From Haplomitrium mnioides (taxonomy: Eukaryota; Marchantiophyta; Haplomitriopsida; Calobryales), in contig JBNGIS010035655.1 of the NCBI GenBank assembly GCA_049999725.1, forward strand, positions 1-30,551: a DNA stretch of 30,551 nucleotides. Reading direction: 5' to 3'. Position 1 is the first letter of the stretch; every line of letters begins with the position of its first letter. Below, piece after piece: positions 1-8,553 of this stretch. The notes beneath the pieces are model-generated. The model was given only the letters and a program-made list of their open reading frames with translations. It searched no databases and was not told the DNA's origin. The position numbers and the translations under genes are program-made.

Positions 1-593
1 TGTGCCTATGGAATAGGTGGGCATTTCAACAAATAAACAGAGTAGTGGGTGGTTGGAGGAACAACAGTTGGATGTGAGATCAGGAGGGTCGTTCCATAGC
101 TGAGTTCTCAGCATCAAGCTCTGGGATATATTGGGTTGGAGTGGCTTGAGTATCTAATTTGAGGGAAGTGAGATGTTGTAATGAAGGTAGGCACTGGAGT
201 GTTGGTTTGAGAGTTCCTAGCAAGTTGGGGAACTGGTTGCTTGTGAATTTCTCCGATTCAGCTTCTGTTTAAAATCAGCCTGTACAGCAGCTTTCTTATC
301 CTGGAAGTGTCAGTCATACAATTTGAGTAATTCTTGGCTTTTGTTCTATTATAGTAGTAGTAGTTTATTTGTGTTTGGTTTTGTGGAGGAAGGTTGTCCG
401 TCCTATAGAGTGGAGAGAGGTCCATCTCTAAACTGATAGAGTGCAGTTTCAGAACTCTCTAAAGAACCTGGAAAGTTAGTAAAAGTGGATTAAGAGCAGA
501 TTTCTATATAGATCTTGCGTGGTTCGATCCTTGGTTGTTGTTTTTCGGGGGTTGGAGTGCTGCTGCTGTGCTACGACAAGTGCACGCTTATAA
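1..593. other. Non-coding stretch upstream of the methyltransferase pseudogene; possible 5' LTR
   Basis: No coding frame of useful length is seen. The text is T/G-rich on the + strand. Because a primer-binding-site-like sequence follows at 594, this stretch could be the 3' part of an LTR whose start lies outside the window. No second copy of it occurs in the window, so the LTR reading is only a hypothesis. It could equally be the promoter and 5' leader of the downstream gene. Confidence 0.3.
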
Positions 594-608
594 TGGTATT
601 AGAGTCAC
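594..608 (+). promoter_or_regulatory. Primer-binding-site-like sequence (initiator tRNA-Met type)
   Basis: TGGTATTAGAGTCAC matches the plant retroelement PBS consensus TGGTATCAGAGCCA at 12 of 14 positions. The expected LTR end (..CA) directly before it is not clean; the nearest CA is about 10 bases upstream. If real, the methyltransferase-like gene 3' of it would occupy the internal region of an LTR element. A chance match is quite possible. Confidence 0.35.
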
Positions 609-1106
609 TACGCGCAATGAATGTCGAGTCTTACATATCTACTTAGGTTTAATTTTTTTTGTTTTATTTTCAGTTCACTCAATTTTTGGTCGATTTCATG
701 GATACTTACAAGAACGCAAAGCGCGTCGAGCGGGACTTCATCAAACTTGCCATCCACATAAAGATTTTGAAGCCCAAACAAGGTATAAATATTCAAGCTT
801 TAGTGTCGCATCCGAGCGCGAAAACATTCTCAATTCACGGGGCAGCCCTGTCTAGTGAAAAGAAAAGAAAGGAGGCTGAGTTAGTTGAGCCTCCAAAAAA
901 GAAGAAATCGGCTACAAAGAAGAAAAAACCTGCACCAACACCGGTCATTGAGGTGGAGCTAGCCCCCTCGGAATCTATAGCAATGTTGTCATTTGCTGCC
1001 CCCTCGTTTTCATCACCAAGCAACTCGGGGCAAGACTCGGAGCCATAGCCGAAGCCAGTTCAAGCTCCTACATCTAGATCAAAAAAGCAATCCCGCAAGG
1101 GGTTGT

Positions 1107-1186
1107 GAAATTTTCAAGAAAGGGAATAGGTGGACCCTCAGATACTGAAAAGATGTGAACTTTTCAAGAAAGGGAATAGGTGGACC
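1107..1186 (+). repeat. 50-bp tandem duplication inside the pseudogene exon
   Basis: A 30-bp stretch at 1107-1136 recurs at 1157-1186 with one mismatch, an offset of 50 bp. Fifty is not a multiple of three, so the duplication moves the reading frame. The frame seen before it (SRKGIGGP) is recovered in the next phase after it, so it is part of the damage to the gene. Confidence 0.8.
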
Positions 1187-1808
1187 TGACATTTATCGCT
1201 CTACAATTGTTATGTCTACGTGGGCCTTACACCAATAGAGGCCCATATTTTTTGTGTCAATGACAATTACAACCAGAGGTACAGGCTGGAAATGACCTCT
1301 ATTCAAAAGGTTGAATATTGGCATCACAGATTTGTGGAGAGTGGGATAGGATTTGGTGGTGGAAACCCTTGAGATAAAGCCCAAGGTAACTCTTGAGAAG
1401 ACGGTAGCTTCTCAAGACAAATGGTTCTAGCTCGCATTCAGAAGTGTGGAGCTCTGAGATCTACAATAGAGAATTTTCTCAATGTGGGAGAAGAATACGG
1501 TCAAAGGCCAGAAGCCAAAGGCCAAAGGATCGCTGAGAATGGAGGACATGAAGTGGACGTCTTGGAGGTCCTTTGAGGGTCTTCTTGATGAGGTGAAGAT
1601 TTCAGTTTTGAAGCAAGTGGAAGCCGAAGAGCTTTCAATGGACGAGATGTCTCGGGAGGCAGAGAGACATAAAGTTTTGGCAATTATGGTGAAAAGTTTT
1701 TATTCAGAGGTCTACTGCAACACTTGGGAGGAGGCAAGAGAGGAGTACCCTCTCCACATTGAGGAGTCCAAGATGGTTGCATTCTATTCAATCTTTGAGA
1801 AGCTTTTG

Positions 1809-2153
1809 GTAAGTTGTTCTTTTGCCACCACATTCATTTCTGTGGAGTTGCATCGAATTTATTGTAAGTTGTCCTTTGTTTTAAAAAACACGTTTAGGGT
1901 CTATGCGTGCATGGACTTCGCAGTCTAGGCGCGCATGGACTTCACAGTCCAAGCGCGCAGGTAATGCAAAGTCCATGCAAGCATGGACTTGAAAGTCCCC
2001 GTGCACAGGTAATGCAAAGTCCATGCGCGCATGGACTTTGCTGTCCCTACGTGCTTGGTTTGTGAAGTCCATGCGCGCATGGAATTCAGTATCCCTTTTT
2101 AGCATATAATTTTTTTTGTCTCTCTATAATGTTTTCTGTTTTTTTCTGTGTAG
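1809..2153 (+). other. Probable intron of the methyltransferase pseudogene
   Basis: The donor GTAAGT follows an open frame ending at 1808. The acceptor TTTTTTCTGTGTAG ends at 2153. Joining keeps the frame (phase 0) into a lysine-rich stretch (GGKTFKRQLAKKLTTSAKR). The intron contains a minisatellite and a T-rich tract. Its retention argues against a processed (retrotransposed mRNA) copy. Confidence 0.6.
1897..2096 (+). repeat. CG-rich minisatellite with palindromic unit
   Basis: At least six degenerate units of the type AGTCCATGCGCGCATGGACTT lie within the intron. Several are joined by GCGCAGGTAATGCAA in a higher-order period of about 50-57 bp. Bases 2015-2040 form a perfect 26-bp palindrome centred on GCGC. 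Related but more diverged units occur downstream of the gene. Confidence 0.8.
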
Positions 2154-2713
2154 GGGGGCAAAACTTTTAAACGGCAGTTGGCTAAAAAATTGACAACATC
2201 TGCAAAAAGGTTAAAAACAATCAGGGGTCGAAGAAGCCCTTGAAGATCAAGACTAGGCTCCCACCTTAGTTTCCTATCTTCACAAACTTTTCTTCTCCAC
2301 TGCCAAAAGACTAGAGCGTGGAGAGCAAGGCAGCAAAGCAGTGTTGTATCTCTTACAATTGAAGGAGTTGTGAGAGATGAGGAAGAAGATTTAATGTCTT
2401 ATGTCGATAGTCTCAACGTGGCATTTTACCAAGTTCACGGGGAGGCCAAAGCTCAACAGTTGAAGGGCCTTGTGAAACCTACGTGTTTCACTTTGGCTAT
2501 TGCTGATATTCCTTACGGTTACAACCTTAAGGAATGTAGGCATGATGATTCTGAACCCTTTTCAAAAGATGACATTTTTGACATGATTTCATCTTTTGCG
2601 GCAATTACAATGCTGGATTTTTGGTTCTGTGTTATTATACATTCGTCGCAACAATTTGGCATCGTCAAGGATGCTCTTTTGGAAGTCTAATGTGCAATTG
2701 ACCACAACATCTA

Positions 2714-2810
2714 GTAAGTTGTTCTTTGATTTTTTTTGTTTTTGATTTCTTATTTTTACTTTTTCTGCATTTTGGTTGCAATATTGATTTGTTTGTTTTT
2801 CTTTTTACAG
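2714..2810 (+). other. Second intron of the methyltransferase pseudogene (97 bp)
   Basis: The donor GTAAGTTG is at 2714, there is a long T-rich tract, and the acceptor TTTTTACAG ends at 2810. It separates the motif IV exon from the exon with motifs X and I. The joined frame continues to the stop at 3439-3441, although a TAG is formed across the present junction. The donor sequence resembles that of the first intron (GTAAGTTGTTCTTT). Confidence 0.75.
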
Positions 2811-3456
2811 GGACAAAAACAACATTAATCATTGTGGTGGTCCACAAATCACACATGCCCACGAATATTGGACTCTAGGCTATTGGACTAAAGAAGAGAA
2901 GAGGAGCATGAGGCTTTTTAATTTGCAGCATGCTCCTTCGACTGGACTTCCTCGACATATCATGCGTAGTGTTTTTAGTTGTTATGCGATTTCTGCCAAA
3001 CTTAAACATCCAAGAGATGATACTCATGTCAATGTTTATCAGAATCCATAGGCTCTTTATAATTTTTTCATTGACTATTTGTCAACAGAGCAGGATTGGA
3101 TCCTAGATCTTTGCTCTAGGTCTAGCACAGGCCTTGTCTGTGCTTTAAAGCTAATGCAAAATTGCATCGTGGTGGAATATGATAGACGTCAGTCTATCTA
3201 CATTCTTCAAAGGGTTTTGACGATGGCTTCCTTGCCATCCGATGTGACTGAGTTACAGATAGTTTATGCATACCACAAGGAACATGTTCCTCTTGGTACT
3301 GCAGGTGCTACTAGTGACTTTGTTGCAATATCTGAAACTGTAAAGTCTTGCCATGACTCTCTAACGATTGCACATGCTCAGCTTTTGGATTTAGATGAGA
3401 CCATTCCTCTCGAGGAAGATGTAGCCAAAGCATTTGTTTGAACAAACTGTGTTGTT

Positions 3457-3462
3457 AATAAA
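3457..3462 (+). terminator. Polyadenylation signal AATAAA
   Basis: AATAAA lies 15 bases after the pseudogene stop codon and is followed by a T-rich run. Its position fits a native short 3' end for this gene, but the motif is common in AT-rich DNA. Confidence 0.45.
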
Positions 3463-3548
3463 GTATTTTTTTTTACAAAGTTTTATTTGCCAAAGTTTCA
3501 ACTTGTTGTACTCTCAATCCATTTCAAGTCATTTCATCACGATTCAAT

Positions 3549-4070
3549 TTGGTGCGCCTAAGAATGGCTTGAGTCAATTGTTAGTCTAAGAATGGTTTGG
3601 AGTCAATTGCTAATCTAAAAAATGTTTGGAGTCCGTGTGCACATGGGCTTGGAGTTCAAGCACACATGAACTCTTGCAATCTTTGGCCACTCAGGCTTTA
3701 CATTCTTGTTTAGAGTCTATGCGCACATAAGCTTTCTAGTTCTCGTTCAAAGTCTATACGCACATAAGCTTTAAGGTTACTGTTCAGAGTCCCTACACGT
3801 ATAAGCAAAAGGGTTCTCGTTCAAAGTCTATACGTGCATAGGCTTTAGGGTTCTTGTTTAGAATCTTGGCGTGTAAAGGCTTTAGGGTTCTAGTTCAAAG
3901 TCCACGCGTGCATAGCTTTATTATTCTTGTTCAGGGTCTAAACATGCATAGGCTTTAGGATTCTCATTTGAAGTCTATGCGTGCATAAGCTTAAGGGTAG
4001 TTTGGAGTCTATGCTTGTATAGGATTTAATGGCTACAACGCTCAAATTTTGGTTCAAAGTCCATACCCGA
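3549..4070 (+). repeat. Degenerate minisatellite 3' of the methyltransferase pseudogene
   Basis: First come about three units of 29 bp (CTAAGAATGGTTTGGAGTCAA type, 3549-3632). Then about ten units of roughly 35-40 bp follow, of the type TTCTCGTTCAAAGTCTATACGTGCATAGGCTTTAGGG, quoted here only as a consensus idea. The core AGTCTATGCGTGCATAGGCTT is a decayed form of the palindromic unit in the upstream intron. Confidence 0.75.
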
Positions 4071-4994
4071 CTAGACATTCACGTTTGCTTGTAATTTTTT
4101 TTCATAAAAAGATATATGTTTTATTTTATTTTTGATGAATTTAGTGTATTCACAATAGTGTGAGGTTTTAATAAAATATTTCAATAACCAAAATGCTTGT
4201 TTTCTAGGGTGTTTATTATAAAGAGAAATTTTAAATATAATCTCAATATAAAATACAAAATTTTTATTTCTAAAAAACAATTTTCTTTACAAAAAAAGAT
4301 AACAAGTGTAAAATTGATGTTTTTCAATACCAAATCACAAAAAAATTATTTTTGACTACCAAGTGAAATAGGAACTCACTAGTGGTTCCTGGTTCAAAGT
4401 AGCGGTTGTTATTTGTGTAACGAAAGGTTGAGGCTTGAATAAAAGACTAAAACCAGATTAAATAGTCTCCATCTTTTTTAGTTTGTAATCTTTTATACGT
4501 AAGTCTACTTTTGTGTTTGTAAATTTATTATGGAACTAATCTAACGATGAGGCTACTTCAGCTATTTATGTGTTTCCTTCTTCGTGTTGTAGGGTTGTTC
4601 ATTGTGTATTTTTGTAGAGTTTGAAGATTCTACAAAAGTTGCACCAACATAAAAGAACTATGAGTTTGAAGTGTCTAGATAGAGTTTAGCACTACCAACT
4701 ATTGGATTTGTCTTTGATGATACAGAAAAAGTTTTTATTTGTGTGAGAATTGTGTTCCTCTATAGATTTGGTTATTGAAGTACTTATAACATCTATTAAA
4801 ATTGACGTTCATGTGAATGAAGCAAAGATCTTGCCTTGACTTTTGTTTACCTATCAAGTTTGTATGGAATGATGGTATGATTCTTTGTTGATTCAATTCA
4901 TGCTCTCTCTTCTACCATGCTACTAAAAAACTTATTTCCTCCTACGATTCATAATGATTCAAAACTAGTATGTCTAATAATCATTGATGATAAA
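4071..4994. other. AT-rich intergenic stretch, nothing recognised
   Basis: No frame of interest, no repeat unit and no recognisable domain is seen on either strand. The stretch is strongly AT-rich around 4090-4330. It ends at the LTR edge of element 1. Confidence 0.6.
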
Positions 4995-5464
4995 TATAAA
5001 AGAACTCAAAAACCAAATTCCAAATGAGTAAGAACTTCAAGATAACTCTAATAGAGTTATGGAGCTCAAAGCCAATAAGCAAGCAAAAGCCAAAAATACA
5101 CGCCAAAGCCAAGCAACCAAAGAGCCAAACCAAAATTAGAGGAACTCTATAATGAAGAGTGGGGCTATGAAGCCCTTCTATTTATACAAGAGAAGAAGGT
5201 GTCATCCCCCTTCTTTCACTTACAAGTCACTTCCAATTTCAGCCCTAAAAATGATCTTATCTTACTTCTCTAAAAGTAACTTCAAAGACAAGTAATCTTA
5301 TCTCACTTCAACTTTAAAAGTAACCTTGTACCAATTCACTTAAAGTAACTTAAGAAACAAGTAGCCTTTAAATGATTCCAACCATAAAAGGAACCCTCTA
5401 CCACTTCATTTACTCCTCTCTATTTTCTTATATATAACACAACATTATGCTTATACTAACTGCA
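4995..5464 (-). repeat. 3' LTR of element 1
   Basis: About 470 bp, homologous along its length to 13584-14052, 15887-16359 and 19782-20250, and inverted relative to 8236-12730. In element orientation the family LTR begins TGCAATAGTA and ends GAACTC..TTTTACA; here the last CA has decayed to TA. A TATA box (TATAAATAG) lies on the minus strand at about 5178-5186. Confidence 0.85.
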
Positions 5465-6300
5465 CATCCGATAAGAAACTATCCCAATTGATATGATGAA
5501 CATTTATCAATATATGAAGCATATGCTCCATAGTGTAATTAGCGCGTTATATTTGCTCATTTGTTTAAGAATGAAAAGCACTAGACAGAAAGAGTTTGGT
5601 TTCTAAAAGCTTGAACAACTCTTGCCAAAACTTTCTAGTGAAATGCGGATCCCTATCAGATATTAACACCTTTGGCATTCCATGATGATGGAAGACAATA
5701 TCAAAGTAAACTTTTGCAAATTATGGAGCATCCACTATATCCACTATCGGTGCTAAATAAAAATCTGCTTGTTGAGCTTGTCTAAAAACACCACAATAGC
5801 AGTAAACCCACAATGTGTAGTTGGAAATGAAGTGACAAGATCCAAACTTACATATTCCTAACGAGTAGTAAGAATTGGTATTGGTTGAAGAAGACCTGTT
5901 GGTTTTTTATTTGAAGCTTTGTTTTGCTATTAACTTTCACATGAACAAACAAACCCACAAACATCTCAAGCCAAGTTAGGACACCACCAAACTCATTGAA
6001 GCAGCTTTGTAGTTTTATCTACTCCAAGATGCCCTAAGATAGGAATGTCATTTACTTCTTGTTAGCAAGCTATTTGAAATGTATCATCTTGTAGAACATA
6101 TATTTGATAGCATCGATAGAGAATACCATCTTTAATGTAAAAATAATGATACTCACTATCTTTGATGGCGAATCGTGCCCAAACAAGACTAAAAAAACAC
6201 CTTCTTGTATTTTTTTTGCAATAACTTCCACTTATTGGCTCACTCAAATATAGTATACTAATGTTAACCTCATGCATTTTATTCACTTGATGTTTGGGCC
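5465..6300 (-). pseudogene. Integrase fragment of element 1
   Basis: The second catalytic Asp context LISDRDPHFTRKFWQELF is readable on the minus strand at about 5612-5665. Further downstream INVHHINWDSFL is read straight into the LTR. The codon expected for the catalytic Glu region (TNEQI then stop) is a nonsense codon. The region towards 6060 includes KDSEYHYFYIKDGILYR, the segment that precedes the zinc-binding domain. Integrases of this family cut and join the cDNA into chromatin; this one cannot be functional. Confidence 0.75.
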
Positions 6301-6858
6301 TTTGTGACAATCCATCAAGAATGGTGTGGAACCTTCCAAGTTTGACCTCTAGCTTGATATCAAAGAGTTGCAATTGATCTTCCCATCAATGATGACAACT
6401 CGTCATATTTTTCAAATAGATTGTTTATAATAATGGCTTGTGACCTGTGTGTATAAGTACATGTCTTCTCAAAAAATAGCGTCTCCACATTTTGGTAGCA
6501 TAAACCATTGCCAATTTCTCTCCATCATATTTAATCAATGTAACATGAAGGCAATTGGATGAAGTCCATCCTCAAACTCTTGCTGCAAAATTGCTCCAAT
6601 AGAAAAATTAGAAGCATCAAAATCAACTATACAACGTGGCTTTGGGTCATATGATTGTAAAATAGGATACAAGAAGATTGCATCATTGACTTGTTGAAAT
6701 GTTGTTTGCTCTTTAACGGTTCATTGAAACCTGACCTCTTTGCATAGCAAATATGTAAGTGGTGTAGCAATATGCACATAATAATGGATAAACCGTTGAT
6801 AGAAGCTTGCCAATCCATTGAAGGCTCTAATGTTCTTTGCTTTCTTTGGTTTTAGCTA
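6300..6858 (-). pseudogene. RNase H domain of element 1, decayed
   Basis: The end of the domain is marked by LGRFHTILDGLSQRP, which matches the usual (G)R.N..ADALSRRP end of gypsy RNase H. Near 6550-6640 the minus strand reads a degenerate D-x-S-N..ILQQEFEDGLHPIAF segment, the conserved start of the domain. Frameshifts and stops interrupt the region. Confidence 0.7.
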
Positions 6859-7465
6859 CTATATAAGAGCTTTAATGTTCTCTTCTTCCATCTTGATACC
6901 ATTTGTAGACACTTTGTGCCCAAAGTAAGCAACCTCTTTCTTCCGAAATTTGCAACTGGATCTCTCACAATAAAAATTCCAATTGTACAACCTTTGAAAT
7001 AAATTTTCTAGATTATCACGATGTTCAGCTTCAGTTTTGCTAAATATAAGAATGTCGTCTAAGAATACCAAAACTGACTTATCCAATAACCCATCAAAAA
7101 TTTGATGCATTTGATCCATGAATATTGTCGAAGCATTAGTGAGACTAAATAAAAGGACCTTCCACTTAAAATGTCTATACCTCATGGAAAAAGCTGTCTT
7201 TTGGACATCACTTGGCTTGATAGGAATTCTTCAATAGCTTAGAAAAGAATTGCACTCCACTTAATTAATCCAACAAATCATTAATCCATAGAAAAGGATA
7301 AGCATTCTTTACTTTTTGATTGTTCAAACCAAGATAATTTGTACAAAGATGAAATCCACTATCTTTCTTTGGTAGAAAGAATATTGGTGCTCCCCAATGA
7401 AAAGTACTTTGTTGAATGAAATCCTTCTCTAGAAGATCTGCCAAGGTCTTGCAAAGCTCTTTCAA
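6859..7465 (-). pseudogene. Reverse transcriptase of element 1, frameshifted
   Basis: Two frames carry parts of the gypsy RT. Positions 7265-7465 hold LADLLEKDFIQ..S..WGAPIFFLPKKDSGFHLCTNY (palm start) and 6859-7185 hold the active-site segment VFLDDILIFSK, with its Asp pair at about 7054-7059. The FGLTNAPATF-type motif is changed to FSLTNASTIF. The stretch with the first catalytic Asp between the two frames is broken. Confidence 0.85.
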
Positions 7466-7739
7466 CTCTTAAGGCAATAAATTGTATATATGCCAATTAT
7501 AAGGAGTACTTTTTGGTATCAACTCAATTAGAAAGGCCTTTTGGAAAATCATCTTGAAACACATTTGCAAACTCTTTCAAAATATCATCAATCATTGAAG
7601 TTGGTACAGATTTCCCTCCCTCTTTATTCAAGTTTACGATAGGCTTGATCTACTCAAGAAAGACATGAAACTCTTTATCCATCAAAGCATTATGCTAGAC
7701 TGATTTGAACCTCTTCACCAGTAATGCCAAACGCCCCAA

Positions 7740-8110
7740 AAGAATTTTCTTTCATTGTAAAATAACCTGAATTTTTCATTTTGCCTAATCAACTTAAGCA
7801 GATCGGTTTTCAAGAAAAAAACAAGCTTAAAATAATGTCACATTGTATTAGTGCAATAAAAAAATCCATAGATTCTTCATACTATTTGCCAATCCCTAGA
7901 AGAAATGGCTTTTGCGAGTGGAATACCTCATGTTTTTGGCCATCGGCTATAGTCACAAAACTTCTCTTGATAGGAAAAGTTTTAGCTTTGATTTTTAATG
8001 CAAAACATAATGACATGAAAATTTCAAAACTTCCATAGTCCACCAATAGGAATGCACATCAACCATATTATCTAGATGAAACAAGGTGTTTTGAATTCTT
8101 GTCGAGCTTT
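7740..8110 (-). pseudogene. Aspartic protease region of element 1
   Basis: The minus strand reads NTLFHLDNMVDVHS and then a segment aligned with LLVDCESFENFMSL of the related relic at 21196-21417. This is the slot of the retropepsin DSGAT..F motif, but Ser/Thr are replaced. A conserved downstream segment (KHEVF..QKPFL.GIG, SWQ.DL..Q) is shared with 19440-19520. No intact frame remains. Confidence 0.6.
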
Positions 8111-8364
8111 TAATTCTATCGGAACTAATCAAACTCTCAATAAACTAATCGACTATTTTTATTGAGATTTATTGTTTCCTTAGTTTGGATCTTCAATAGT
8201 TGTTGCTTGAATGAGAGCTCTTTGTTGATCTTGGATGCAATAGTACAAGCATGATGTTGTGCTATTTATAAGAAAATAGAGAAGAGTGAAGGAAGCGATA
8301 GAGAGTTATTTATAGGGTTGAATTGAGGTAAGATTACTTGTTTTCAAAGTTGCTTTTAGAAAGT

Positions 8365-8481
8365 TTAGAGTTGAAATAAGAAGTTACTTCTAAGTGAGCA
8401 CTTTTAGAGTTGAAATTAGAAGTAACTTCTAAGTGATCAATTCTAAGATTGAAATTGGAAGTGACTTGTAAGTGAAGAAAG
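8365..8481 (+). repeat. Three 39-bp tandem repeats in the LTR U3
   Basis: Three consecutive units of 39 bp each contain AGAGTTGAAAT and GAAGTAACTTCTAAGTGA. They lie upstream of the position of the TATA box (about 8503-8512, decayed to TGTGTAAATA), the usual place for LTR enhancers. Sister LTRs carry looser versions of the same AAGTNACTT theme. Confidence 0.7.
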
Positions 8482-8548
8482 AGGGATGACACCTTCTTCT
8501 CTTGTGTAAATAGAAGAGCTTCATTGCCCTACTCCTCATTCTGGAGTT

Positions 8549-8553
8549 CCTCT
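8549..8553 (+). repeat. Left copy of 5-bp target-site duplication (CCTCT)
   Basis: CCTCT directly precedes the TGTC end of the GC-rich element and is repeated at 12603-12607. Removing the element and one copy restores the LTR sequence found in sister copies. Confidence 0.85.

Larger units (their letters stand above)
698..3441 (+). pseudogene. Broken beta-class DNA amino-methyltransferase (N4C/N6A type), with introns
   Basis: Enzymes of this class move a methyl group from S-adenosylmethionine to the exocyclic amine of cytosine or adenine in DNA. The first ATG is at 698. The opening part is basic, with a KKKK/TKKKK cluster at 890-935. After a frame change near 1100 and a 50-bp duplication, the frame runs through 1482-1808, across intron 1809-2153, into 2154-2713 (DIPYGYN at about 2503-2523, the motif IV slot), across intron 2714-2810, and into 2811-3441. 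The last exon holds NVYQNP (motif X-like) and then DWILDLCSRSSTGL (motif I) and IVVEYD. Motif IV before X and I is the beta-class order. Damage: TAG 1046, several stops at 1230-1470, TGA 2241, TAA 2688, TAG 3049, and both motif I glycines replaced (SRSSTG). Assignment as an amino-methyltransferase relic is fairly secure; the target base is unknown. Confidence 0.72.

Noticed and set aside
535-855. Plus-strand frame overlapping the methyltransferase N-terminal part
   Set aside because: It begins in the leader and ends within the exon in another phase, and has no recognisable domain.
659-1023. Minus-strand frames opposite the lysine-rich exon
   Set aside because: Phe-rich mirror of the AAG/AAA-rich coding strand with no domain; the + strand frame is supported by continuity with the methyltransferase exons.
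1881-2105. Minus-strand frame of histidine/alanine/arginine-rich repeats (HARMDF type)
   Set aside because: It is the translation of the intronic minisatellite and carries no sign of a real gene.
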